64,000 nucleotides of DNA from Mermis nigrescens (Eukaryota; Nematoda; Enoplea; Mermithida; Mermithidae): NCBI GenBank assembly GCA_036768485.1, contig JAVLUZ010000157.1, positions 17,769,403-17,833,402 of the forward strand. The letters run 5' to 3'. A program made the position numbers and the translations under genes. Numbering within the stretch: the stretch's first letter is position 1; each line of letters starts with the position of its first letter. Below, one piece after another: positions 1 to 11,200 of the stretch. The notes beneath the pieces were generated by a model that saw only the letters and a program-made list of their open reading frames with translations, had not been told where the DNA came from and made no database searches.

Positions 1-1250
1 AAAACGCCGAACGTTCTCAACCTGAAATTAATTTTAAATTAATTTTAAAATGCTCTTCTGCAGCAGAGCAATATGCAATTTATCGCAAACAGAAAATACT
101 ATTTTCTTCCATTTTTATGCCCCTCTTAGATGAGATTCCAATGGAGGAAATGAGAATTATAATGATATGCACGAAAGTTCCAATCTATTTTTATCTTTTT
201 TCTCGGACTGGACCTGCAGCATGCACACACTTTTGAGACGCACGCATGCAAAAAATCAAAGCAGATTGAGAAATTCTTTTTACCGTTTGTGTGACAAAAA
301 CGCAATATGCTAGCTGCGATCTACTAACGCCGAACGCAATCTTTCTATGGCCGAACACGCGTGACTACAGTAAAAGCGCTTACGTTCTACTGTAGTTGGT
401 CAATCGTAGTAAATCACAGCGGTGCTGCGTTTGCTATTTTCGTGACAAGAACTGTACTACTAAAGTTTACTGCATTTTGTCGAAATTTTACGTTTTATTA
501 TTCATTAGGTATTTAATTATTTATTTGCTTTTAATTCATTACAGTAATCCTGAAAGCCCCTACAGTATCCCTGGAACCATATGTTATAAAATCGAATTAC
601 CTTAGGGTCTAATTCGATATTGGACAATCCATCGGAGCTGCTATTGACGGAAGTAAAAGGATCTGGCTAAAGTAAAAAATTAGCCTGTGTGGCTGAAAAA
701 TCTCAAAAAATAATCATTGATTAATTTCCCATCGATAAATACTCAATTGCTTAGAAATAGACAAAAATAAAACGATCAATAATACGTGTAATAAGTGAGC
801 AAATAGAATGACTCAAAAATCAATGAAGAAAATCTAAGTTGCTGGATCACCGATTTTTCAAAAAAAGTAAAAATTCCCAATTTTTCGAAATTTTAATCAA
901 TGAAAACAGCATGAAACAATTCAACATATTCGATAATTGACATAAATTTCAAAAGTAAAAATTGAAGTCGAAAAATCAAAAAAATTAAAAACTACACAAA
1001 TTAATCAACCTTTGGTTAGGGCTAAACAGTTAGCAGGGCCACAAACGAGGGATTGCCGAAATCACCCAATTTCTCTCACCATAAATAAGGTTTTGCCAAA
1101 ATGCCCCAACCTCTCTGCATAAATTAGACAGCCCGATTTTTGGAGAATTTGACAAAAAGTTTCGAGAATTATCGTCGAATAGGAGCCAAGGATCAACATT
1201 CTAAATTATTTTGCGACTCCTAATGGGTCAAACAACCAGATATGTATGTA
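1..1250. other. AT-rich sequence, no recognisable gene
   Basis: I see no conserved coding motif, RNA gene or inverted-repeat element here. The open frame at 396-605 has no recognisable domain and an AT-biased composition rich in Tyr, Ile and Leu, so I treat it as chance. The stretch ends at the TA dinucleotide that precedes the mariner inverted repeat at 1251. Confidence 0.5.
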
Positions 1251-1411
1251 CGAGGATTGATCAATAAAGGCATAGCTTTTTTGGCAGTGATCGAGCTGCA
1301 GCAAAGTTTTTCTTATATTTGTATTTTAGGGCTTACCTGATAAGCATATTCCTAATTTCATAATTGCTGTTCAGTTTTTCCTGGAGATATTCACTTTTAA
1401 TTTATTGTACC

Positions 1412-1595
1412 CAGTGGCGGATCCACGATTTTTCCTAAGGAGGGGTGGTACCCCTAAAGGGGCGGAACCCCGACTTGGGCAGGAAAAATTAGCCGTTTTA
1501 ACCACAAAATTACTAAAAATCGCTCAAAAATCCTTAATTTTGCGCACTATTTTGGGCCGATGGGGCGGCACCCCCGCCCCCTAAATCCGCCCCTG
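1412..1595 (+). mobile_element. hAT-type MITE, family A, copy 1
   Basis: The 184-bp element starts CAGTGGCGGATCC and ends GGATTTAGGGGCGG in inverse form (AAATCCGCCCCTG). It is flanked by ATTGTACC and ATTGTATC, an 8-bp target duplication with one mismatch. The inside is G/C-run rich and non-coding. Related copies are at 6596-6778, 15894-16095 and 40330-40486. It lies within the mariner. Confidence 0.85.
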
Positions 1596-2249
1596 ATTGT
1601 ATCTGATAATATTGGCCGAAAATTAAGCTATCGAGTCACACGATTCAAAAAAATGCTCACGATTCAAAAAAAATTTATAGAAATTCATGTCTAATTAAGT
1701 TCATGGAACTAGTGCCCTAGCTTTCAGCAGTATTAGAGAATGAATTGCAATTTTCAGGGCTGGAGTGACGTCTTCTAAAGGTTGGATGTCCACTGACTGA
1801 ACATCCTAAACTTGTGATTACCCAAGAAGAAATTCAATTTATTCATGCTTTAATGGGAAAGACGGGCGAATTAAGGTGCAACCGGTAGCCTCGGTATTGA
1901 GGTTAAATTATAGCAAAGCTTAGACAATTTTAACAGAAGATTTGGAATTGTAAAACGTCCGCGCCAAATGCGAGCCCCATTTGTTGACAGCTTAAGCAAA
2001 ATAATCATTGAGCCCAAAAAATTGATCACTTCTTTCTAGGGATGAAACGGATATCCGGATCCGGATCCGGATCCGTTATTATCCAGTATTATTTTGGATC
2101 CGGATCGGATCCGGTATTTTGAAAAATTAAGGTCCGGATCGGGATCCGGTATTTTTAAAAAATAAGATCCGGATCCGGATCCGGATCCGTTATTTTTACA
2201 GTTTAAAACGGATCCTAAACGGATCCATAAGAAAGCTTTACTTTGATTG

Positions 2250-3620
2250 ACTTGATACTCAAATTCAATGACAGGCAAATTGTATTTAAGAAACAGCAGC
2301 TTTTCTGCAACCAAAGAAAATGGTAGATTACTCAATGTCATAAGCTCAACTAACCGCTCATCTATATCAATTGATCTTGCATCATCGTTATTCCATTTTT
2401 ACCCTTAAATCGTACATAAGTTAATTAGGAATCCCTCATAAAAATGAAATATTTCATGCAGCAAGTAAGCATGCTTCCATTGTCATTTGCACTTTTGTTT
2501 TTCATGTTTCAAAGCAGTCTTTTCGCAATCTGCGCGTTTTTCTGCAAAGGAAAGTAGACGTGCCTGACGCGAATCTTCTACAATCTGTGCTTAACAAGAA
2601 TACCACTTTCCTTTTCTTCGATCTGCTGGGACTCCTCTGCTTCGAACTTTTTATAATCCGCCGCATGCTTAGTTTGCAGACGCTTTTTCATACAGGTGGT
2701 ACCAGTGTTTGTTTTTTGTACTCGGAAAAGATTTTTCCTGATGTACAAAAACTTTTTCAGGACCGTCTTTGTACATGTATAATCAAGATTTTGGGAAGAC
2801 AAAAATTGCAAAAGGTCTGAAATTCGCGAAAATTTTCGGCGCTTTGCGCCGAAATGAGTAACTGTGTGTTGTATATATCTTTATAATGGCAGAAATTGGA
2901 TTATAAAAAGAAAAATGTCAAATTTTTCGGCGCTTCGCGCCGTTTTTTAAGATGATAGTGATTTTCGCTCTTGGAGACGCAGAAATTTGCTAAAATACAC
3001 TACCAAAAGTCGAGCAACTGTTTTTAACACTAGAAATCGCTACTGTACCATATTATAGTACCCAGACATTTGTGAGTACAAAATGTACAAAGATTTTGGG
3101 AAGACAAAAACTGTAATAAGGTGTAAAATTCCAAAACTTTCGGGCGCTTCGCGCCGAAATGAAGTAATTGTTTGTCCTATATATCTTTATCATAGCAGAA
3201 TTTGCATTTAGAATGGAAAGATGTCAAATTATTCGGCGCTTCGCGCCGTTTAAGAGGCAATTTTTAACAATTTTTGGCGTCAGAAACCCAGAAATTAGAT
3301 AAAATACGCTAGCAAAGATCGAAAACCCTGTTTTACCAAACTAAAATCGCTACTGTACTATAGTACACAAAAATTTGCATGTACTAAATTTACAAAGACT
3401 TTTGGGGCCCATCTTTGTACATGTACAAACGGACCTTGTACAAAAAAAGACTGGGTGGTACCTCCACCGCTCCTGGAAAGCTTTGCTGCGCAGAGATTAC
3501 ATTGTGATTTAGTTTCGTTATCAGCTAGCGTAAAAATAGTTTCAGATAGGACTAGAAATGCTTTTTGGCATTTCCGATTAATGAGAGGAACGCGCCAGAT
3601 TCGCAGTTTTTCAAGCTACA
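2250..3620 (-). pseudogene. hAT transposase remnant (BED zinc finger, N-terminal region)
   Basis: Reading the minus strand from about 3620, the frame encodes a stretch ending FTLADNETKSQCNLC (near 3545-3500) and continues into a Ser/Gly linker. After the nested element at 2698-3462 it resumes with TTCMKKRLQTKH (about 2697-2660). Together these give the CxxC and H pattern of a BED zinc finger, the DNA-binding domain of many hAT transposases. Further down, at about 2370-2270, the segment DERLVELMTLSNLPFS matches the conserved block that follows the BED finger in this family. The RNase-H-like catalytic core and the C-terminal dimerisation domain are absent. Frameshifts separate the pieces, so the gene is dead. 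The BED identification is by motif only. Confidence 0.75.
2698..3462. mobile_element. Nested element with GGTACC ends and hairpin-bearing repeats
   Basis: It begins and ends with GGTACC. Just inside, the left end has GTTTTTTGTAC and the right end GTACAAAAAAAG, an imperfect inverted repeat. It interrupts the BED finger of the surrounding hAT remnant, and the protein register resumes on the other side. The interior has two tandem copies (period about 340 bp) of a unit holding GTACAAAGA-type repeats and pairs of GC hairpins of the CGGCGCTTCGCGCCG type. A third copy lies alone at about 4227-4577. No coding capacity is seen. Confidence 0.6.
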
Positions 3621-4226
3621 GCCAAATTAAGATCAATCCGGACCACTGAACCAAGCTCATGCAGCTTTGCTTATTTCATCATCCTACAGTAATTCTGCTT
3701 CTGAAACTAATGAGCACCGTACTTGCGAACAATAATTTAAGTATCAAAAAAAGCGTTCATAATGCATTTTCATGGATCCGGATCCGGATCCGGATCCGTT
3801 ATTATCCGTTACTGCTTAATAATTAAAGATCCGGATCCGGATCCGGATCCGTTATTTTAAATTTTATGGATCCGTATCCGGATCCGGATCCGTTATTTTG
3901 AATTGTACGGATCCGAATCCGGATCGGATCCGATATTATGGAAAACCCGGATCCGTTGCATCCCTACTTCTTTCACTAATTTAAACGTGATGCACAAAAG
4001 TTTACTAAACAAATAGTATCTGGTGACGAAGACGGTTTAATGTTATAACCCAAAAACCAAGCGTCAGTCAATTCAGCGAGTAGGGGAGGCATCAAGAGAC
4101 CATCTCCGAGACCAAAGCTTCCAAAGCAGCCAGAAAAGTGATACTGTAACTTTTCTTAGGATTCTCAGTCCTCTATTAATTGACTTTACACCAATCAATG
4201 TAATGATAAATGACATCTATTACTGC

Positions 4227-4577
4227 ATACCACCCTTTTTTCGTATTCATAAAAATTTTTCCCGATGTACAAAGACTTTTTCGGGTTCAAAGATTTTTGA
4301 GAAGACAAAAATTATTAAAAAGGTCTAAAATTCGCAGAAATTTTCGGCCTTCGCATCGAAATGAGTAATTGCGTGTTCTATATATATCTGTAATGGCAGA
4401 AATTGCATTTCAAAAGGAAAAATGTCAAATTTCTCGGCGCTTCGCGCCGTTTCAAGACGATTCTTAGTGATTTTTGCCCTTAGAGACCCACCCAAAAATT
4501 TGTGTGTACAAAATGTACAAAAACTTTTATGGAACATCTTTGTACATGTACAAGTGACATGGTACAAAAAACACCGC
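4227..4577. mobile_element. Second copy of the hairpin-bearing element, inside the mariner
   Basis: The sequence closely matches the repeat unit of 2698-3462, including the CGATGTACAAAGACTTTTTC opening, a GC hairpin at 4435-4449 and a TGTACATGTACAA end. It separates two mariner transposase pieces: the codons before it end in TGC and those after it start with TGC, so a short target duplication (about CTGC/CTGCA) is likely. Exact ends are approximate. Confidence 0.6.
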
Positions 4578-4631
4578 TGCAAACTCTTGAACCAGTTGCA
4601 AAGATTAGTCAAGAAAAATGGAAGGGGATGA

Positions 4632-5291
4632 GGTACTACTGTGCCTGGTGCACACCTACCTATTGTGTGTGCGGTTACTTTAGCGCATATTCACAGATTT
4701 TATAGGTTTTTGCAAGCGCTGGTTCCATTTATGACATTTTTAAAGTACAACCTTCAATACATAAGCGAATGAAATTACCTTAAATGTGATAAAAGTGAGT
4801 CGGGGGACTGTGACTGAGCGAGGTTATCAATGTCTTAGGCTTAGGGCTAAGCTGCTGAGATAAATGGAGCAAAAATTGCGGAGCGAGCGAAGCGAGCGGA
4901 GCAATTTTTGCCTCCATTTATGCTTAGGCTTAGCCCATGTCTGGCATCAATGTGAATCCGCAAGCAAGAGCGAAGCGAGCGGAGCAATATGAATGCATTA
5001 CTAAGCCTAAGCCTAATGCTTTAGTGATATGAGTCAGAATAATTCTATTTTCCTTGTTAATTCGCTGGAAAACATAACAAATCGCTGTATACAATCTTGA
5101 AATGAACTGGTGTCGTGGAGTGGCTAAGACGTCGGATTTCAAATCCAGAGGTCCACAGTTCGAGTCCAACATACTGCAATTCTGTTCTTTCATCTTGAGA
5201 AGCCTGGCGTACTCCCGTAGTCGAAAAACTCGATTCACGTAAAATCAATATTCACACACAAGGGTAGGTGTGCAACAGGCACAGTAATACC
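4632..5291. mobile_element. MITE-like element with 40-bp inverted repeats and an internal tRNA-like box
   Basis: The left end GGTACTACTGTGCCTGGTGC and the inverse of the right end (GGTATTACTGTGCCTGTTGC) match over about 40 bp. Flanks GGGGATGA and GGGGTATGA suggest an 8-bp duplication. Inside, 4840-5020 carries repeated GCGAGCGAAGCGAGCGGAGC segments bordered by AGGCTTAG/CTAAGCC runs, related to 23700-23870. A tRNA-like segment lies at 5110-5170. The element separates mariner fragments that read on either side. Confidence 0.7.
5121..5167 (+). promoter_or_regulatory. RNA polymerase III A-box and B-box pair (tRNA-derived)
   Basis: TGGCTAAGACG at 5121-5131 fits the A-box consensus exactly, and GTTCGAGTCC at 5158-5167 fits the B-box. 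The spacing is that of a tRNA. The surrounding 5110-5175 resembles a tRNA, with an anticodon-arm-like GGATTTCAAATCC, but I could not form good acceptor and T stems. It is more likely a tRNA-derived SINE head or tRNA pseudogene than a working tRNA. Confidence 0.45.
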
Positions 5292-5569
5292 GGGGTATGA
5301 TGTCGGGAGCGCTGATTTTGCACGATAATGCACCACTTAACAAAGCAAGGCTTTCACATGAAACTATGGTTGATTGCAGGTTCCACCAGTTGGATTATTC
5401 GCCCTAAAGCCCAGATTTTGTAGCATTAGGCATCCCGTCTTTCAAAAATTTAGGTTTTGTTCTAAGAAACGCAGGTTTCTGTAGTGATACGTGGGCGTTC
5501 AATAAGTTCATGGTAGTCTTGCAATAACTTTTTCTGAATGTGATGTACTCGTGCACTTTTTTTACTAGA

Positions 5570-6111
5570 GCATTCCCCTACATCTACTGACCATTCTTGC
5601 ACTCACCGTTTCTCTCTTTGTAAGTTTTCCTCTCTTAGAAATCTTTTTAACTTAACCCAACATCAAAAAGTAATCGAAAAACTACAAAAACAATTAATTG
5701 TCATATTTTTGATTTTCAATGAATGAAGTCAGTAATTAATATATTTTCAACCAAAGCCATAAGGACTTTTTTGGGATGACTTTTCTTTCTGATTTATATA
5801 TTTTGGCTAAATTAATTTTTGCATTTTTGCGTAAAAAAATTTGTAATAACGCCTTTTTAAAGAAACAGTGTTGCGCTAGAAAGATAAAACGGATTGAGGC
5901 GAGGGTTTTGACATTGCATTATCAACATGCATTAAGTTCCTTTTTCTACCAAAATTTCAAAACCAAACGTAAATCAGTGCCTGAAATATGAGTAGGCGAA
6001 TATTTCTTCAAATTTTAAGAATATGGGTCAGTGTAAAAAATTTTTCAGGACAAGAAAACTTACGAAGAAAGAAATGGTGAGTGCAAGAACGTACAGCACA
6101 TGTGGGGAATG
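5570..6111. mobile_element. Inverted-repeat element inside the mariner
   Basis: The left end CATTCCCCTACATCTACTGA followed by CCATTCTTGCACTCACCGTTTC reappears inverted at about 6060-6110 (GAAATGGTGAGTGCAAGAACG then TGTGGGGAATG). The repeats are about 65 bp and imperfect. The interior is AT-rich without a convincing reading frame. It lies after the mariner's second catalytic block. Exact ends and target duplication were not resolved. Confidence 0.6.
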
Positions 6112-6202
6112 TTGTGCAACAAACCTTATGATAATAGCACAGGCAGAAAAAATATCGCAAAACTACCACAACACACTTATTGAACGCCCTCGTAGTAAGC
6201 TA

Positions 6203-6903
6203 CAGTGCTCGCCATGAAACATGACGCACTATTATCGTCAGATTTATGTTAGATGATGCGCCGAGAGCGCCGCGTTTCGCTCATAATGCGCTATCATCTC
6301 TTTTATTATAATCGGATATTTATCTGTATCATGCCATTAATCTGGCGATGCGGACGGCGCAACTTAGCTATTAATAGCCCAACAGGAAGGAAGCGCGCAT
6401 GTGGATGCCGTTCTATATTCAGGCGAGCCGACAGTAAAATCAATATTTAGCTATTAATGGCGTCTAAAAGAAAGAAGCGCACGTGAATGCCGGAAGCGCG
6501 AACGGTATTCACGTGTGCGCTTCCTTCTTCTTAACGCTATTAATAGCTGAATTGCGTCGTCCGCATCGCATGATTAATGGCATGATACAGATAAACAGTG
6601 GCGGATCCAGGATTTTCCTAAGGGGGGGGCGGCACCTTAAGGGGGCGGAATCGTGACTTGGGCGGAAAAAATTAGCCATTTTGACCCAAAAATCGCCAAA
6701 AATCGCTCAAAAATCCTTAATTTTGCGCACTTTTTTGGGCCTATGGGGGGGCGGCCGCCCCCCTTAAATCCGCCCCTGCAGATAAATAATCTATATTAAT
6801 AAAAAGAGATGATAGCGCATTATAGACGGAATGCGGCGCTCGCGACGCATCATCTAATATTAATCTGACGATTATAGTGCGTCAAGTTTCATGGCGAGCA
6901 CTG
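6203..6903. mobile_element. TA-flanked palindromic MITE (Tc1/mariner type), copy 1
   Basis: It starts CAGTGCTCGCCATGAAACAT and ends with the inverse, flanked by TA on both sides. The inverted repeats are about 240 bp each, so nearly the whole element can fold into a hairpin, and the centre is rich in CACGTG-containing repeats. It carries a younger family A MITE at 6596-6778. Two more copies are at 11210-11723 and 13000-13488. TA duplication and CAGTG ends suggest mobilisation by a Tc1/mariner transposase. No coding sequence is seen. Confidence 0.88.
6596..6778 (+). mobile_element. hAT-type MITE, family A, copy 2 (nested)
   Basis: This is a 183-bp copy with CAGTGGCGGATCC and CCGCCCCTG ends, flanked by a perfect 8-bp duplication CAGATAAA (6588-6595 and 6779-6786). 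It sits in the right arm of the palindromic MITE, where the uninterrupted sequence in sister copies reads GATACAGATAAATATCC, so the empty site is visible in the window. Confidence 0.92.
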
Positions 6904-7317
6904 TAAAATCTGAGAGGTTGAAGTCTGCTTTTGGGAGCCAAAGTTCAATCTGTAGGCAAGATACATAGCATCGAAAAAAGTGCCACAAATTTTAGCTTGA
7001 GTGTTTGAGCATGTCTGATGAAGTTGTAGGAAAAAACTGTTAGTATTGCCATTCTTTTTCACCAAAAAAGCTATACTTTATTGATCAACCCTCGTTTTTA
7101 ACAGCGCTAAATTTCGAGTGGGGGTAGTCGACCAATTACAGGAGGCGAGGTAAATAGCCTTCAATTTTTGGCCGAGAGTAGTGGAAAGCATCCAAAAATA
7201 GGCAGAAACACGCAAGCTTTTGCCAAAAATCAGGAGGGGTAAAACATTTCAGGCTTTGGATGAAATGGGGCAACGACCGACCTAAAGCGAGGTATCCCCA
7301 TCTCCTGTAGTAATAAT

Positions 7318-7538
7318 CATACATGTAAGAGAGGGGATAGGGGTCCAACAACCAAAAGTTGACCGTTCGCCATCATCCCCTATGCCCCCAGAGCCAGAAA
7401 ATATTTGACCCCCGACTTTCGAAAAAAAATCAAATTTTTTGGCCGTTTTTAGATTTTTTGGCCAAAAATGAAGGTTATTTACCTATCCCCTAAAATGACC
7501 GGGGACCCCATCCCAAATTTCGAGCCGTTATATGTATG
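7318..7538 (+). mobile_element. hAT-type MITE, family D, copy 1
   Basis: The ends CATACATGTAAG and GTTATATGTATG are inverted repeats, and flanks GTAATAAT and GTAATAAC give an 8-bp duplication with one mismatch. The interior is C/G-run rich with a GGCCGTTTTTAG segment, shared with copies at 9148-9369 and 14013-14231. Sequence at about 7120-7305 looks like a diverged inverted partial copy of the same family. Confidence 0.85.
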
Positions 7539-7554
7539 GTAATAACCCATAGCC

Positions 7555-8098
7555 ATCTTAGGGTAGGGGCCTCTTCCCAGAAAATTTTTTACAACTCCAC
7601 CCACAAAATTCTTCACCCGCTTCACAACATTTTTCAACCCCGAGAATTCGCGATTTTCCGCACAATTCGTCGAAAAAGTGCTGTCTTAAGCGTTTTTAGC
7701 TATTTGCTTGTTCAAAAGTAGAATTTTGGGCGCTTCGCGCCATAACATACATACATTTGTTTACTTCTTCGTTTCATTTTATTCAATTTTTTTTAGTTTT
7801 TTTCGATTTTTTTGTTTCTCACTTTTTTAAAACAAATGTATGTATGAAAATAAATAATAACTAAAGATAAACAAAATAAAAAATAATTTCATTTTTACGA
7901 GTAAAGAATATTTTTTTATTTCTAATTCTAATTTAATTTTTAATTTTTATTTTTTAAAAAGGAAGATAGAGCAGCAACAGAAGCGCTAGAAAATTGTTTT
8001 TTTACCCGCATCGACTGCTTGTGAGACCAAAAACAGCACTTTGGAAAATTGTCCGGTTTCATTCCGCCCCCCTCCAAAAATTCCCACGCTGTACACGT
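7555..8098. mobile_element. Dispersed repeat, family E, copy 1 (ends approximate)
   Basis: Similar stretches occur at about 15503-15810 and 17805-18240. Shared landmarks are a GTGCTGT...AAGCGTTTTTAGC segment, a GC hairpin of the CGGCGCTTCGCGCCG type (imperfect here, at about 7729), a GATAGAGCA...AGAAACGCT segment and an AATTCCCA(T/C)GCTGT end. I could not define clean inverted repeats or a target duplication. Nothing coding is seen. Confidence 0.5.
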
Positions 8099-8133
8099 CT
8101 GCGCATAATCCCCAAATACGCGAGTTAACGAAC

Positions 8134-8274
8134 CCCTATTCCGATAAAAGGGATTTTGACGTCAGCTAATTCGTCGCCCAGGCCATCGCTACCGATCAAA
8201 TAAGCTTTACCCTCGAAATCCTCCAGACTACTCAAATAATCGGCGGCTAACTGAGCCGTAGTAATGATGTTATC
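8134..8274 (-). CDS. Phosphatase gene exon 4 (start of cap domain)
   Basis: The 141-bp exon is in phase 0 at both ends. It encodes DNIITTAQLAADYLSS, then an EDFEGKAYLIGSDGL stretch and a DELADVKIPFIGIG end, matching the family's conserved segment between motif II and the core of the cap (typically T/S-S/T-A...A..YL, then G..Y.IG..G...EL). The acceptor is TTTTTCTAG, with an in-frame stop in the AG so the exon cannot extend upstream. The likely donor is GG/GTTCGT, after which a stop follows within three codons. It is the most GC-rich segment in its neighbourhood and lies 24 bp from the MITE at 8299-8910. Confidence 0.85.
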
Positions 8275-11200
8275 CTAGAAAAATATATACGTAAGCATAG
8301 GGTCGTATTCAGAGGGAGCGGGGGCCGCCGCCCCCCCCGGAAATCAAAAATGATTTTGGAAGCACACAAGAGTCCCCCAAAGTAAAAAATGAAAAATTGT
8401 CAAAGTAGGTCTGAAACACCACCAAAATAGGTTTTCAGTGTACTTTTGAGCTAGTAAACTCAAAATTTTTCGGCGCTTCGCGCCGGATTTATCGTTTATG
8501 TATAGTTTTGTCTTCTAGCGCGCCCAAAACCGCTCAAATTTGAATTAGACATGTAGAACATGTCAGATTTTTCGGCGCTTCGCGCTGAATCATTCATTGT
8601 CTGTATTGTTTTTCTTTATAAATGACAAAGATCAATTACAAAGACAGAAGTCAGGAAATTATTCGTCTATTGAATAATGAGAAATCAGTTGTGTAGATTA
8701 GTTAAACGATAGATTTGTGCAATATAAGTATGAAAAGGAGTGAAAAATTTTTAAAATTTTTTCTTGAAATTTTCAAACCATTGAATAGAGCTCGTTGAGA
8801 CATGCACAAAAAATGCCTTTATTTTTGCCTCATCTCCTAATGGTTCTCGAGATATTTGACCCTCAAAATCTCCCCCCCCCCCCGAAATAAAATCCTAGAT
8901 GCGGGCCTCTGTAAGCAGGTAATGATTGATTAAAACTCTGTTCACGTTCAGATTCAAAAATTAAACTCATAATCACAAAAATTAATAACATTTGTTTGAT
9001 CAGAAGCGAAAAATGGGAGCGAATCGCACAATACACGGCCGAAATTCTGTGAGTTCAGAATTTTTTAATAATGTCAGAAAAGGATTAAATATTGATTTTA
9101 AAAAAACCCATATTTTTTCCACGTTTAATTCAATTCACGTCCACTGTCATACATGTAACAGGGGGATGGTAGATCCCCACCTAAAGTTGGTCGCCCCCTA
9201 TCCCCCCAGAGCCAGAAAAGTTTTGAACCTTCCCTGATTTTTGGAAAAAATATACCTTCTTGGCCATTTTAGGCGGTTTTTGGCCAAAAATTGAGGTCAT
9301 TTTACCACCCTCCTCCCCCTAAAAATGGCCGGTAACCCTCATCCGAAATTTCAAGCCATTACATATATGTTTACTGCACAAAAATTGCGGAAAAAGGTTC
9401 GAAAATATAAAAAAATTAAATTCAGACGATTTGACCAATTTAGCGGATCTGAGATGTTGTACTAAGGAAAATTTTTCGAGAAAATTTGGGTAGAATTTGT
9501 TATAAGATAAAAAAGTAAAAAAATTGTTTTAAAAAATTTACGGATGTCTCAAGCTCCGGCCCCGGGCAAGGCTTTCCCCGGACCGCAGCTAAAACATTAG
9601 TAATTAATTGCAAAACTCTAAGATTTTCATTCAAAATCAATCTTGGAAAATATGTGGAACCGAAGAAATGGAATATATCGGAATAATGACGAATTCAAAT
9701 GGCAAAATTTGATCGTTACATTGTTTATATAGCTCAAATGTAGATTGGGACCCAACTTAAGCAATTTAAACTCAGCGTATTCGCTTTACTTATAAACTAG
9801 TTATTAATAAATAAATCTATTAATATTTATTATTAATATTACTATTATGATATCATTTAGGTATACATTTATGATTTATTTATTAATTTTATAGTTCGTC
9901 TCGAAATAAATAGCCTAACTCGGATGACGAATAATTTTTTCTAATCTGTCAGATCTTATAAATGAAATTCGATGATCTGTTGACTCTGAACAGACGGAAT
10001 GCATAAAATCAATTAGAGGATCGGCTTAAGAAGGAAGCGAGATTTGGTCACACGTGGGCGTGGGAAGAGGGGGTTCGGGTAGTATGCACCCCCCAGAAGT
10101 TGAAATACCCCCCCAGAAATCAAAATACCCCCCAGAATTAAAATTTTGAAATTTTTTCTTTTTCTAGCGATTTTTTGATGCCATTGGATAGTGCTCGATG
10201 AGAAACGTCAAAAAATGGTGTTTTTTTCGCCATACGACCACTTTTGAGACCATTTTTTAACATTTTAAAAATTTTTTCACCCCCCAGAATTTTGGTGCTG
10301 CCCATCTATGGATTTGATGCTGTGATCGCAGTTCTTGGTGTCCTGACCAAAAATCATATATAAATATTGTTTCGTGATTCACAATTTTGAGGTTTTTCTT
10401 GAAAATCAAGCTTATGCTGTCGAAGATATTTAGCGCCAGGCACGCAGCAAGCCGTCCTATTTTGGGGGACCAACACCAATTTTTCGGGGAGACTAGGTCT
10501 AAAAAGCGAAAAATAGCACAAAATAACGTTTAAAAAGTCATATTTTTCTGATTTTTCATGAATTTGGGGGGATTCGAACCCCCCATTCCCCAAGAGATAC
10601 GCGCCTGTTTATCGCATCAGCCACATTCTTGGCAAGAAAAAATCCTTAAAATTTGTACATCCATGATTTTTATAGCTCAGTACAGCTGGAAGACACGACT
10701 AATTCGGAATAGAAAATGTAGAATCGGGAGTCTTAAATTCGAGAACTGCAATGTTTATAATCAATAGATAAATTAACAGTTTTTTCCGAAAATTAATGAA
10801 CTTTCAAACTGGAAATTGGAACAAAAATGATAACGTTAAACATAAAAATACGTGCTTTGAACTGAAACGCTAATACTTTGTTGGGCTTTTCAGCGGAAAA
10901 ATCAATCCTTACCATAAATAAAATGAAAAATTTCCGTTTTTCGTAAAAACTGTTATTATTCAATAATTGAGAGCTTAGATACTAAGAGATATGGGTATTC
11001 TATTTCGAACTTTGAAAATTAACTAGCAATTCTTTACCTCCCCGAAAATCAGTCATGAATTTTTTGAAAATCTGAAGACAGTTGCACAATTATGATTTAT
11101 GTATCGCTAATAATTGTCATTTAATTGGACTGATTCAGTATCACGTGCATCATTGATATTTTTCAAATCGTTTTCTAACTTCTCGAGCTTCTAATTTAAA

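Larger units (their letters stand above)
2037..3966 (-). mobile_element. hAT element with GGATCC subterminal repeats
   Basis: The element is 1,930 bp. It begins TAGGGATGAAACGGATATCC and ends GGATCCGTTGCATCCCTA, and is flanked on both sides by the perfect 8-bp duplication CTTCTTTC (2029-2036 and 3967-3974). About 190 bp at each end consists of repeated ATCCGG units separated by GTTATT, a subterminal repeat arrangement typical of hAT elements. The interior keeps only the N-terminal part of a BED-finger transposase on the minus strand. No catalytic or dimerisation domain is visible, so it is a non-autonomous deletion derivative. It landed in the mariner and was later hit by the element at 2698-3462. 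Confidence 0.9.
1251..7094 (+). mobile_element. Mariner transposon split by at least six nested insertions
   Basis: A terminal inverted repeat beginning CGAGGATTGATCAATAAAGG lies at 1251 after TA, and its inverse (TATTGATCAACCCTCG preceded by AAAAAAGCTATACTT) ends at 7094. Between them, mariner transposase pieces occur in order: a region near 1740-2028, the first catalytic block with GDE followed by a PKxxxxS stretch at about 3985-4140, an INDIYYC-like piece at about 4195-4226, a short KLLNQLQ-like piece at 4578-4631, and the second block HDNAPPH with a following YSPxSPDF at about 5300-5450. Each gap coincides with an independent element. An in-frame TAA inside YSPxSPDF and several frameshifts make it dead. 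With insertions removed, the remainder is about the 1.3 kb typical of mariner. Confidence 0.85.

Noticed and set aside
2036..2341. Minus-strand frame with many Gly-Ser-Gly-Ser residues
   Set aside because: It is the translation of the GGATCC subterminal repeats of the hAT element plus part of its transposase remnant.
5107..5180. Functional tRNA gene
   Set aside because: A- and B-boxes are good, but the acceptor and T stems do not pair well; reported only as tRNA-like promoter boxes.
10555..10620. GGGGGATTCGAACCCCCC as a tRNA T arm
   Set aside because: No acceptor, D or anticodon arm can be built; it is a hairpin at the right end of a family F MITE.
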